A DNA stretch of 64,000 nucleotides from Cristatella mucedo (taxonomy: Eukaryota > Bryozoa > Phylactolaemata > Cristatellidae): assembly GCA_009760855.2 (NCBI GenBank), contig WPIO01000001.1, positions 20,394,001-20,458,000 on the forward strand, read 5' to 3'. The translations under genes and the position numbers were made by a program. The notes under the pieces are model-generated. The model saw only the letters and a list, made by a program, of their open reading frames with translations, made no database searches and was not told the DNA's origin. Positions 46,842 to 64,000 of this stretch are shown here, one piece after another. Position 1 is the first letter of the stretch. Each line of letters opens with the position of its first letter.

Positions 46842-47635
46842 TTAGTGTTGGAGTCTGAGGACTTGCCGCTCGGTCGCTTTACTTAGCCTGACGATGGGGA
46901 TCTTGAGAGTGTCGCGGCAGTCAAGTTTTAATTTATTGGCGACCTACAACCAATGAGTTTACTTTAGTGAGCACCGGGAGCTCTTTCCTGCGACACTCTG
47001 TGACTCGGAACAGAGTGTTCACTGTTCCGGATCTCTGACGAGAGAGAAATTCACAAAACTGCACTCACCTGCGCTCGTCTCAAATCTTGGCAAATTTGGC
47101 ACCTCATCGGTTGCCAACCTAAAGCTGCGAGGAGACAAACCGTTCGGGCAAGAGTCGTCCGCCGTTGCCATAGAGTTTGCTGAGTTAGTCCGCCTTATGT
47201 GAGACCCTTTAGCACACAGACGGAGCATTGTTCTCTTAAAGCCTCACAGTTGTTCTGCAGGCTTTGTCGTCGCAGGCAACTCCTGAGTGCAACCCCTTCG
47301 CTGCCGCCGCCGCCGCAGTAGCAGTTCAAGTGCGACGGGTCGGCGATCGCTTGGTTCGAAGAATGCCGGCTTGAGACCCCTTTCTTGTAATCCCAGCACC
47401 AGAGATCGCGGTAGGCGGTACGGTCTCAGCGACTGCCGTGGCGATAGTATGATTTAAGTACGACTCAATCTCGATTAGTAGTCCCGACTTCCTGGTTTCG
47501 ATAGATACTCGAAACAGGCCTTTCGAGAGTACAGCTGCAGCTCGGCTAAGAGTTTATCTCGAATGTCATTAAAGACAAAGCATGCCACTCTCAGTTCTAG
47601 CACTAAATCTTAATCATTTCGTCAGCGGAACGTCG
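46842..47635. other. No recognised feature
   Basis: GC content rises around 47000-47440. A plus-strand segment at about 47055-47200 is open with a coding-like run ('SNLGKFGTSSVANLKLRGDK') but has no recognised family. A (GCC)n-like run lies at 47302-47316. Confidence 0.35.
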
Positions 47636-48170
47636 ATACGGTGAGGCTGTAAAAGCCGGTAAAGAAAGCTCGCTGAGAGACAAGGCTTCTGCCTTTCACC
47701 TGAAGTCGCACAGACTGAGTTTTAAGCTTTTGGGGCTTTTCTACAGCGCACTCCAAGCCTAAGCGGCTTGAAAAAAGTGAGAAGCACAGCTGAGTCAGGA
47801 GAGCGTTTAAGAATTCGAGGAAGCATGAACATAGCAGCTCGGGATGGCTGGAATGGACGTGTAGCAGATAGCAGCAGACTAAACATCGTTGCCAGGGAAT
47901 TGTTGAAGTGAGTTCCACAGCATAGGAGCGGCAAAGCCAAAGCTTCCGTCACCAAAGGTCTTTACTTTTAGGAATGGAACAGATAATATTGATTGTCTAT
48001 TGAGGACCTGCAAACGTGAGGAGGCTGACATTGGTGCAGCAGTTCAGCAAGATTTAAAGGACCCAAACAAGGCTGGCCTTGGGGGTCTGTGTAAGAATTT
48101 GGCTCTGTATCCATTGATCTACCGGGAGCCACGACAACTCTTTCAGCCAATTACATGCATGGCTTTACTT
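47636..48170 (-). mobile_element. Diverged LINE, family X-like, 3' part
   Basis: Minus-strand frames 47955-47722 and 47918-47622 contain pieces equivalent to the X family end ('FNNSLATMFSLLLSATRPF', then a Leu-Gly-Leu-Glu-Cys-Ala block). It resembles 55640-56130 more than the typical X copies. Confidence 0.5.
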
Positions 48171-48289
48171 CTTGAATTTCAGTCGGATGGCGGTAACGCG
48201 GATTACCATGTTAACCCTGGTGCTCTCGGACTGCGATAACTACCTAACTATTGGTCAACATTATATGCAAATAGGCTAAAGTGTTGGCC

Positions 48290-48850
48290 TTGTCGAGTTT
48301 TATTTGGTAAGTACGCAGCCAGCGGCTGACCAGATATCCAGGGCAAGGATCCAGGGCTCGATCACGAAAATTGAGCCTATTTTTTTGAGAAATAGCTCAA
48401 GATTGATGGATGATTCGGGACAACGACAGGTGCCTTCTTCGGGCGCCCCACAGAGCGTATTCGCACGCCCGGGGCAGCCTTCTGCACTGATGCTCTTCTT
48501 TTTCTGCAACGAATCTGCACAATACCCGATGCCGCAGCGAACGGCACACCAATATTGTCAGGATCTTCGGTCCTCACTATCAGCGATGCAACCCAGGCGA
48601 CCACTGGCGCCCGCGATTCCGGACCTACTGCATGATCTTTTCGGATCATCGGATGGCAATAAAGTTCCCTGGAAATGTTTCCAAGAACTCGCACACCAGT
48701 TCCATTTCGTTGTTATGGACATCTTTGCTAAAATCTTTAACATCGTCATTATAGCCAACCATAGCCTGCATCCTTTCATTGAGCTCTTTCATTGAGTGAA
48801 CATATTTCTTCAGATTGCTTCGACATGATTCTGACGGTGCTGGTCCTGAA
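48290..48850 (-). other. Candidate coding exon region of unknown gene
   Basis: On the minus strand, after gacctgattcag (a possible acceptor near 48855), a frame runs open for about 67 codons to a TGA near 48652. It reads 'YVHSMKELNERMQAMV' and 'NNEMELVCEFLETFPGNF'. A second minus frame (48694-48377, 105 codons) follows with a basic region, GRPKK (AT-hook-like), and ends HPSILSYFSKK, which resembles a degenerate PIP box. The two are in different frames with no clear intron between them. It may be a decayed gene or transposon. No family is recognised. Confidence 0.3.
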
Positions 48851-50279
48851 TCAGGTCAACGGTGATTTCGACTTCGAAACGCTATATTTTTCAGAGCAGC
48901 TATCCGCAAAAAAATAATTAATTGCGATTCTACTTTCGGAAATTCGGTAACCCGGGTTACCGCCATCGGGATCACTTGTGTATTAGCCTTATAGCCATAT
49001 TGATCACTAACTGCAGGCGCTGGATTGGCATTTTTTGGTAGCGAATCCTAAACAGAGTTACGGCAGTCCAGCCTAGGCAGAACCGGAAGCTTGTTATATT
49101 TTAGCAAGCCACCGTGGTTAACAACTCTTAGTCTTGCAAGAATTGGGCACAGTGGCTATCTGCAGAAATAGTATTCTTAATTTAATTTATAATTTTTAAC
49201 AGCTATTACAGAGCCAATTTAAATTCCAAGCATACACTTATGGAAGCACAATGGAATTACTTTTTAGAAGTGCAAATCGGGCCTATTCTAGCTGCACGAT
49301 TTGGTTCTCCTCTTAGTATGAGCTTGGTTTTACAGTTATTTAGTTTAATGGAATTGGCTAGGTATAGTGTCTGTATAGATGTGATAACCGATCTCATGGG
49401 CCCGAAGACAGCCTTTTAGAGAATCTTTCATAACAAAGAAAGAATGAGAGCAGGGCTACAGTTTGCCATGGAAACTGAATCCAATCCAAGTTTTTTAAGT
49501 ATTTGCTGAAGGATTGCTAATTTGAAGGCATTTAGAACAGCCATATCCAGAGAAGCTTTAAAATCTTAGTTTTGGCTTGACCAAGTTAGACTTCCAGTGA
49601 AGACCAGAAAAGGAAAGGTCTAGGACCTTCAGGAGACAAACTCTATTTACTAGACTTAATTAAGGCAGCTTCAGTACTTATTTTAAGAAGCCTCAGAAAA
49701 TTTATTGAGGAACATATCACAGGTTGAGACTCAACATTTGATTGAGTTGGATGTGAATTTAAGAAGGTAAGAATGTGTGCACCTTTGCCAATGACGGAAA
49801 CGGTAAACTTATCGGTCGAACCGCTAATATCGGGGGTGTGAGACCTGTCAGAGTTGACAAGCAAAAAATTCACTGTCCTAATAAATTTGTTTTTGTCTGA
49901 CCGGCAGGCCGTCAGTTTACGAGTGAAAAAAGACCCGGCTTTATTAATCTTTTGATTTTATAGTCGGAGGAAGTGTTTAAAATAGACTAGATCATAGACA
50001 GACCCATTTTTCTTAAAGCGATATTCTAGCCTGAGCAAGACATGGTCTTTCTTCTAGAGTTTTTGATAAATTAGGAGTCTCCACGACTTTATACACGGAC
50101 AGGATGTAAGGTAGCAGGCTCGTCAAGAACTCTCCTAATTGGGCCTCGAGGCTGTTAGGCAGAGTCTCGTTGTAGATAAAGACCACGTGCACCACTAGCA
50201 GGTACCGTCGCACACGTACTCATGCATCGAAAACGGATACTTATGCCATCATCGTAGGGGTACCACTCTCTCGAGCAAG
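48851..50279. other. No recognised feature
   Basis: AT-rich DNA. Minus-strand frames 49643-49873 and 50013-50213 show no motif. Confidence 0.5.
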
Positions 50280-50700
50280 CAGCCCTAAACATGAGTGGGC
50301 TAGTTGTCATACCGTGGAGAACAGCGAGGAGGGTTCACTCACCGAAAAAGCTTGTAACACTGAAGAGAACTTCAGAAAGTATCCCAAATAGCGCTCTGTG
50401 AAAGAACGAACCCGATGGACACATCGTAATGCGTAGAGAGCTCTGGGTCGTAGCTACCGCGACATGCAATCATAGCTCTCAAACTTCACCGTGGCTTGGC
50501 TCGAGCTTGGGCAGCACTTCATGAAGGTTCGCTCTCACGCATGCACACACACACACACGCACGCACGCACACACACACACACAGAGTCGCAAACTGAGTG
50601 ACCGACCGCTCTTGCCTCCGACAAAGCATTCAGCGAGTACAAGCGGCACCGTTGATGCACTGTTTGGTTATGGATTATACAAATCGACAGTTCACAGAAG
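50280..50700 (+). repeat. Duplicate 'segment 1' of the CpG-rich region before gene B
   Basis: It shares with 35250-35570 the blocks catgagtgggctagt, ccg.ggagaacagc, the dinucleotide repeat region and gcaccgttg.tgc.c.gtttgg. CpG density is much lower than in the 35-kb copy. Contains (CA)n/(CACG)n at 50537-50583. Confidence 0.7.
50537..50583. repeat. (CA)n(CACG)n microsatellite
   Basis: CA repeat with internal CACG units, in the position of the (GCAC)n repeat of the gene B copy. Confidence 0.93.
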
Positions 50701-50716
50701 CAGCGTCCAGGTAAAA

Positions 50717-51275
50717 ATGTTCGTGTACACACGCCTATGCCTTTTCATGCTTGCCCATTTTTCTGCTTACGCGCCTGGCAATAATTTGGCTCTTGTAGCA
50801 GAGACTTTAGGAATCCAACAACTTCATAGTCAATAATGAACCGCTGGTTTGGTATTGCAATCGCCACACCCTTCACATCTCACATCTGCACCGTCTTCCT
50901 CGTGCCATTAGTTTATTTTTACCTGGATCGCATGACGATGCTTCGCATTCCAAAATTTCAAGGGAAGTCTACCTTCTTTGAGACGGGGCCTACCTTAATT
51001 AAAGATTGAATTTCCCCGATTGCTTGTATGGACCAGAAAGTGAACTATTGTAGGTGCCTAAATGCTCGCACCGCTGACTATTTGAAAGCTACCCTCACAA
51101 GCAAATATTCATGTATACTATAATTATTCGAAAAAATTTAAATGGCATTTCAAATTTAATTTTTTTAGAATCAGTAATAACGTTTTATTTGAATAACCGA
51201 CCAAGTTCTAGTCGAGATAGTTGGATATTATCAAACCATTTGAATTAGCTGAAGTTGGAAAAACCAAACTCTGTC
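50717..51275 (+). repeat. Duplicate 'segment 2', copy 2
   Basis: It matches 32915-33560 in order and orientation. Here it follows segment 1 directly, whereas near gene B segment 2 lies about 2.3 kb before segment 1. Confidence 0.65.
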
Positions 51276-51612
51276 ATTAGTCATTAATTACGTCAAAGTG
51301 ACCGTTGGTGAGCTAGCAAACGTCGTGGCTCTCTTTTCTCCTTGGTACCAGTGAATACAAATAATTCTTGATGGTTCCTCCCAGTACTAGAGAGCGGCTA
51401 AGGGTGACTCCAAGCACGGTGTGAACCTTAAACTAATTTCTTAGTAATATCTTCGGATATACCACAGAAACGTCCGCTGTGACTGAGCACATACGCTGTT
51501 CTCGGACCTGCTAAACATAAGGTGGCTATTGACTATTGACTAATGGCATTTCGCCATTAGTCAATACCTACCGGTCAGCCTTCTTCGGAAGGCCAGTAAG
51601 AACATCCCGGCA

Positions 51613-51782
51613 TCGTGCGTCCACCTTATCAACCGCTCGGCAATCAAACCTGTGATAAACATGTTAAAACTGATTCTCGGCACTCACTTTACAGTAGTCG
51701 CTTACTCGCTGCGCTTCAGTATGAAGTCAAAAGTCTAGCGTAGGCCGTTACTAGGATTCCCGTTAGATGCGCTGGCTCTATG
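51613..51782 (+). repeat. 170-bp tandem duplication, left copy
   Basis: It runs from tcgtgcgtccaccttatc to gatgcgctggctctatg and is repeated immediately to the right with no difference that I can see. The right copy is split by a LINE. Confidence 0.95.
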
Positions 51783-52464
51783 TCGTGCGTCCACCTTATC
51801 AACCGCTCGGCAATCAAACCTGTGATAAACATGTTAAAACTGATTCTCGGCACTCACTTTACAGTAGTCGCTTACTCGCTGCGCTTCAGTATGAAGTCAA
51901 AAGTTAGGTCTCTTCATTCTATGGCTCCAGCCTATCTTTCAGATATACTACCCCATCAGGCAAAGCATCGTACCACTCGCTTTTCGGAATCCAACAGTCT
52001 AGAAATACCTCGTACAAACCTTAAATCCTTTGGAGACCGTGCATTTAGCTCGTATGCTCCCACAGCCTGGAACTCCCTCCCGACCTGCATCAGAACATCC
52101 CCTGACCTGACCACATTTAAAAGAAACTTAAAAACATACCTATTTAGGACAGCATTTAGTGGGTCCTTGTGATTCGTCCTCGATGTGCTTATGCGTGCCG
52201 ACACTGTTCGTGCTGCCACTAACCACATTTGCATGCTGACCCAGTGCATGTAACCCCTAACCATGTTATTCATTGTGTTTGTTTTTCAAGCATGATTTTA
52301 CTAACTATTCTATTGCGTATCACTTTGCAGCAAATGTAAAGCGCCTAGAAAGAGATTAAGTTCTCTGAGGGCGCTTTATCAAGTGCAATATTATTATTAC
52401 TATTATTATTAAAAGTCTAGCGTAGGCCGTTACTAGGATTCCCGTTAGATGCGCTGGCTCTATG
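51783..52464 (+). repeat. 170-bp tandem duplication, right copy, interrupted by a LINE
   Basis: The first 122 bases are at 51783-51904 and the remaining 48 at 52417-52464. Between them sits a 506-bp LINE plus a duplicated aaaagt. Confidence 0.95.
51905..52410 (+). mobile_element. LINE family Y 3' copy with target-site duplication
   Basis: A young-looking 5'-truncated copy. An open frame covers SLHSMAPAYLSDILPH, RTTRFSESNSLEIPRTNLKS, FGDRAFSSYAPTAWNSLP and FKRNLKTYLFRTAFSGSL, with a stop at about 52172. The full 3' region and tail follow (cctagaaagagattaagttc, then gcgctttatcaagtgcaata and TTA repeats). Both sides carry aaaagt (51899-51904 and 52411-52416), a probable target-site duplication. 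Confidence 0.92.
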
Positions 52465-53135
52465 TCTGTAGAGCTGGCTATGGGAAAACCTCTTAAATTC
52501 TGACTGTTAAATATTCACTCGCTATAAATCCAGCTGCACCTTATATGTCCAAGATTAGGTTGTATGGGGAGAAGCTAGATGCATCTGGTTATTCATTCTT
52601 TCAGTCCACGCGGTCTGACAAGGTGGATGGCAGGGTGGCTGTCGTTGTTCGTGAATCGTTTGGTTATAAGACCAGCGGCTTTTCACATGGGCCATCATTG
52701 CTATCTGATCCCGCTCAAAGACGTTGCCTCCCACAGTTGTAATGAACCAACATCCTTCTGGCTGCCTGAGCTTGTTTATTTAGGAGTTTTCAGAGTTTCT
52801 CACTCATATTCGTTCGATACCATTCATTACTCATTGCAGGAGACTTCAAAATTCCCATTGACAACCCTAGTAGCTGATATGTCCGTTCATTTCTTGAATG
52901 TCGAGAAAACTTCGATTTGGTCCAACACGTTAACCATACGGTTCATATCGGTTCATTCATCATGCTCCTTGTTTGCTGCAGCAGCAAGGCGCCCTCACTT
53001 GGTTTCAAAATCGGTTTGAACTCGATTTTCGTGCGCACCGCTGCGCGCTGCGTCCTCCAGCGGCCTTCAGAAACAACGACATCCGTTTGCAGCTCTTCAA
53101 GCATCAAGCAGTGCATATCTTAAGGCTCGGCATGA
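52465..53135 (+). mobile_element. LINE endonuclease-domain fragment
   Basis: Broken frames show the second half of an apurinic-endonuclease-like domain. There is a GRVAVVVRESFGY block (about 52628-52670), an Ala-Gly-Asp-Phe-Lys-Ile block (about 52838-52860, equivalent to the G-D-F-N motif) and 'FDLVQHVNHTVHIGS' (about 52913-52960). A linker follows. The catalytic His at the end is lost. Confidence 0.65.
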
Positions 53136-53779
53136 CCACGTGAAGGCAAATAATGCTGCTGCTGTATGTCGCTGAAGATGATGCCCTATCCACGGTGGGC
53201 AGTGGGTGAGGAAATGTATTCGGTTCCATGTAGCCTGGTCGTATCTACAGTTAGCAGTGATAGTAAGCGAAATAGACCGCCATTTTTACAGCCGAGACAA
53301 TTGTGGCTGCTGTCTCCGATGAGGCGATCATTAGGCCAAAAATTCTTTCTGGTAAGTAGGCTAATCACTAATAATCAGCTATTCAAAAATGAATTCAAGC
53401 TGGCTGTAAAAGCCTTAACTTTCAAATATTGCTCCATTCTCTTTTTTTCGTTCGCTCTTCTTACCGGTACGATTGTATGCATAGATACGTAATTGTTTTG
53501 GCAAACTCTAGCTTATACAAATTTTAGGGTAACCAATTTACAATTAAATTCTGCAAAAAGAGAATTAATTTCCATATATCGTATACTATGGTAGAAGTAG
53601 TGCAGTTCAATCTAATTGCCATGCTGTCTAATAAATAAAGTCGGTCAATGACTGCGCCAGTTGCTAACTTTTTGTATCGTACTCCACATGTCTGTAACAC
53701 TGAGCGATCGAATAGCCTTTGACCGTGGTCAGCAAAACATCAAAAATTTTTAAAAAGCCATGCTTTGTATATTCAAGCG
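53136..53779. other. No recognised feature
   Basis: The 108-codon frame 53166-53492 may still be LINE linker at its start. Otherwise AT-rich DNA. Confidence 0.4.
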
Positions 53780-54595
53780 TCGTTCTTTAGATTGCCTAAC
53801 AATCACGTCTGCCTACATTCAACTATATAAAATTGCTAAAACTCCGGCTTGTTTAGACAGGAACACAACATCTAAGTTGGTCCATGCATTTGTGACATCC
53901 CGTCTTGACTTCTGAAACTCACTGCTTGCTGGTCTACCGGCATGTGCAATCAGTCGCTTACACCTTTTGCAAAAATCTGCAGCTAAGCTTGTCTGTTGTG
54001 AGTGTCGCAGTTGCCACGTTACACCACTTCTCGCTGACCTGCACTGGCTTCCAGTCGAGCAACGTATAGATTTCAAGGTTTTGTCACTCACTTTTAGGTT
54101 CCTTCATTCTTTGCCTCCATCCTACCCATCAGATCTATTCCCTTAGCAGGCTAAGCATCGTACCACCCGCTTTTCGGAATCTAACTGTTTGCATATACTT
54201 CGTACAATCCTCTTATCCTTTGGAGATCGTGCATTTAGTTCGTATGCTCTCAAAGCCTAGAACTCACGTCCGACTTGCGTCAAGACATCCCCTGACTTGA
54301 CCACATTTAAAAGAAACTATTAACGCATCTATTTATCACAGGAGTGAGTGGGTCCCTGTGATTCGTTCTTTATGTGCTTATGCATTGCTGACACTGTGCA
54401 TGCTGCCACTAACCATACTTGCATGCTGACTGTGTGCATGTCACTTCGAACCATGTTATTCTTGTTGTTTATTGAGCATGCTAGCACGGATGATTCGATC
54501 GTGTTTCCGTTCCAGCAAAGGTAAAGCACCGAAAGTGAGATTTAGTTCTCTGAGGACGCTTCATCAAGTGTATTATTATTATTATTATTATATAC
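53780..54595 (+). mobile_element. LINE family Y 3' copy
   Basis: Degraded ORF2 C-terminus (from a 'VTSRLDF*NSLLAGLPACAI' region at about 53893-53950, one stop inside), the 3' spacer, and a tail ending in (ATT)n at 54571-54590. Confidence 0.85.
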
Positions 54596-54892
54596 TATGC
54601 TGTACTCACGACATGTGTATATGGGAAGTACATCTTTGCCAGACGATACAAGGGATGCTCTTTTTTGCCCACTTGCAAAAATCTCCTTTCCCAATCAAGA
54701 AATGTGCCAAATTTGTATTGCAGCCCAGGCAATACATTTTGAGTGTATTTTACTCAAGATATCAAGTGAGTGTCAAGCTGGGGAGATTTGATAGCCAACT
54801 AAAGGCGTGAGCGACTGTTAGCACTTACGTACGTAGCCGCTTGAAATGCTAAAAAATCCAGTCGTTATAGAAAGCCGCAAGTTAAAAGCAAA
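54596..54892. other. No recognised feature
   Basis: Short unassigned interval. The open frame 54472-54810 begins inside the LINE tail and has no motif. Confidence 0.45.
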
Positions 54893-54990
54893 AATAATAA
54901 TAATAGAGTTGATAAAGCGCCCTAAGAGAACTCAATCTCTTTATCGGCACTTTAGATTTGCTGCAAAGGAAATGCAAGGTGAAAGCTCAG
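54893..54990 (-). mobile_element. LINE family Y tail
   Basis: (AAT)n, then gataaagcgccctaagagaa and the first bases of the spacer. Very short copy. Confidence 0.75.
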
Positions 54991-55639
54991 TCAAAGAGCA
55001 AATAATCTCAAAATATAGTTGTTTTTAGTCCCTCATCTGGGTAATTTTATATAACTTGGGCAGTCATAATGCTAACTCGATCTAAACGAAGCTATAGTTT
55101 TAGGTTAGGAAGGTTGGGCTTACTACTTCAGCTGACTTTTAAGATGATCAGAAAATTCAAAAGGCTGACAGTTGTGTCTCTGTTTACTATGTTTAGTTCA
55201 AATCCTAGACCTAAGAGCGGGGGTTTTTCGTCAATGGATGGAAAATCTCCACTCGCGTTCTCATGATTCATTAAGTTTGTCGGCATCCAAACATTGTGCA
55301 GGGCAGCGCGAACGAGCTCGTGGCTTCTCCTAGAAATGTGACCCCAAGCTTTATAACAGTGCACTCGTTTCGTTGCGATCCGCCCCTGTATCGTTAGTGC
55401 AACAGTAGACATTAAAAATCCTAGGTAAAAAATCTTGTTTGCTATGGAGCCCTAGGAGCCTGTATTTCAGTAGTGCCTTCCAAAGGTCATTCAAATCGTT
55501 TCACGCAGGGAGATTTTCGTTAATACAATAAATGATAGTGGTAACTTAGCAAGATTTATGTTCTTTAGTCAATCAGAGCCCAATGCTTGCCTGGCGTAAG
55601 AAGCAAGCGAACGCTCACATGGTTTGAAAGGTCAGGTCA
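54991..55639. other. No recognised feature
   Basis: Frames at 55069-55266 (plus) and 55128-55412 (minus) overlap and have no motif. Confidence 0.45.
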
Positions 55640-56130
55640 TGCGTCTCCGTTTCTGAAGGATCTGCGATGGCTCCAGGTTGACCAGGGGTACAGAGCAGAA
55701 TCCTTACACTGACCCACAAGGCCCGCCATTTTGTCTCCTTAACCTTTGCTGAACTGCTTCACTAGTTTCAGCCTTCTCTTGCCCTTAGGTGTTCTATGGA
55801 CAGTAAGTTAGCTCATCCATTCCTCCGCATAAAGCCCATTGGAGACAAATTGTTTTGGTCTGCATGTCCTAGACTGTGGTACTCACTTTAGCAAGTCTTG
55901 ACTGTCTGCATCTACGCTCCTGCTGCCGACTGCACCACATCCTGTCCAGCCATCCTGGGTTGCTACTTCCATACTAATCACTACTTTGACTGCCCTCCTG
56001 ACTTTTTTATGCTTCTCACTTTCGCGTTGTTTCGAGAGATGAAGTCTGTTATCTGTCGTGTGAGCGCTAGAAGCCGCTTTGGCTTCGAGTGCACTATGGA
56101 ACATTTTCCGTTATTGTTCCCACTTAATTT
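55640..56130 (+). mobile_element. Diverged LINE, family X-like, C-terminal part
   Basis: The wording 'LTHKARH' (tgacccacaaggcccgccat at about 55711) and a 'MLLTFALFREMKSVICRVS' region (about 56008-56062) follow the family X order with many changes. The downstream frame stays open to 56353 but without recognised content. Confidence 0.65.
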
Positions 56131-56640
56131 TGGTACCTTTTTGGAGTTAAAGACGGAGTTACATGCTCGTTATGTGTCGTTTGGAAATGCAGTGAAGACA
56201 GACTATGGACAAATATCTAAGAAGTCAATAAAGAGCTATCCTGGTAATAGCTTCAACTTGAATTTTGCCTCTCATGTTTCCCATCTGGGGATTGTGAAAA
56301 TAATTCAATGCTCCTACATTGGCTACCTTTGGCTTTTACTGACTCCCAGCTGACAACTAATTTTTCATTACGATGCCTTTTTGTCTTGGAGCAACAGCAT
56401 ACTAATAGTATCTCATATTTCGACAATAGAAAAGCATTTATATTTTAAGGCATATATGTTTAGTCTTCGAAGTTGCCTTCAAATCACAAAAAACCGGTGC
56501 AGTTAATCATCACATCAAAATATAATTTGTGCCAACTCAACCATTATATGATATTTTCATTAAAATTAAATGAAAAAATTCTGAAACAACTCCTCGTGCG
56601 TTTTATTCGCTGAAAATTCACCATTCAAAAGCTTGCGCTT
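56131..56640. other. Upstream flank of gene C
   Basis: AT-rich. The right end (from about 56550) begins to align with the flank of locus D at 45650. No other element. Confidence 0.45.
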
Positions 56641-56724
56641 ACTTGATGCATTTGAATCGAAAGAAATTCTACTACAGCTACAGCGAACCACTTACACGTA
56701 CAAATACATGCTTCTTATTGCAGC

Positions 56725-56848
56725 TCGCCAAGCTCAGCTATAAGGTTGGTGGCGAGGCTCACCCAATCAGAATCTAGACTTTTCACGGCGATCAGGTATG
56801 CTTCCGACACTAGGCTTCCCGAGTTGCACGGAGGACCAATAACATCGA
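56725..56848 (+). promoter_or_regulatory. Putative promoter / 5' UTR of gene C
   Basis: agctataaggttggtgg at 56735 gives a TATA-like element about 110 bases before the Met codon, and cacccaatcagaatct at 56759 follows. The same blocks, with few changes, are kept in locus D at 45853-45895, although its coding part is lost. No transcription start can be seen from sequence. Confidence 0.3.

Positions 56849-64000
<7,152 letters not shown>

Noticed and set aside
51613-52464. Short direct repeats that might look like a CRISPR-like or attachment-site structure
   Set aside because: There are only two copies of a 170-bp unit, one split by a LINE with a target-site duplication; duplication or assembly artefact explains it.

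Overview
This is a repeat-rich piece of an invertebrate animal genome. The evidence is spliceosomal introns with GT-AG borders, CR1/L2-like non-LTR retrotransposons whose 3' tails end in (TTA)n or (ATTAC)n, Ty3/Gypsy-type LTR remnants, tRNA-derived SINEs, and many long (GA)n microsatellites. There is no operon or bacterial-style gene packing. I cannot place the organism below 'metazoan, probably invertebrate' from sequence alone.

Layout. 1-2720 is a decayed LTR-retrotransposon pol gene (RNase H, then integrase) split by a LINE. 2720-17520 is mostly LINE debris, microsatellites and unassigned DNA. 17520-20660 is an internally deleted Gypsy element between two LTR remnants, with a SINE in its integrase. 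20.8-24.5 kb holds SINE and LINE pieces. From 24.5 kb to the right edge the window changes character. Three related multi-exon genes lie here: A on the minus strand at 24492-28569, B on the plus strand at about 35.6-40.3 kb, and C on the plus strand from 56849 past the window end. Degraded duplicates of their flanks lie at 45.65-46.4 kb and 50.28-51.3 kb. LINE families 'X' ((ATTAC)n tail) and 'Y' ((TTA)n tail), SINEs and microsatellites fill the introns and gaps.

The gene family is the main result. Each member has one exon with a consensus close to 'Y/F-x-L-x-V/I-R/K-L-x-K-x-x-E ... L-G', ending in a phase-1 donor inside a Gly codon. Several kilobases later comes a second exon with a phase-1 acceptor (cag/tag before GG) carrying R-N-[KR]-L-[LV]-H-[DE], then C, then D-R, then Y. 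R-N-x3-H is the Rx4-6H signature of HEPN-domain proteins, so I infer a small, locally duplicated HEPN-like family. Member C begins Met-Gly-Cys-Ser, a typical dual-acylation N terminus. I know of no described function for this family.

The genes are divergent (A against B and C) and their surroundings have been duplicated, rearranged and partly pseudogenised. That fits a fast-evolving tandem family in a transposon-rich locus. A 170-bp perfect tandem duplication, with a LINE in one copy only, may be an assembly artefact from heterozygous haplotypes.
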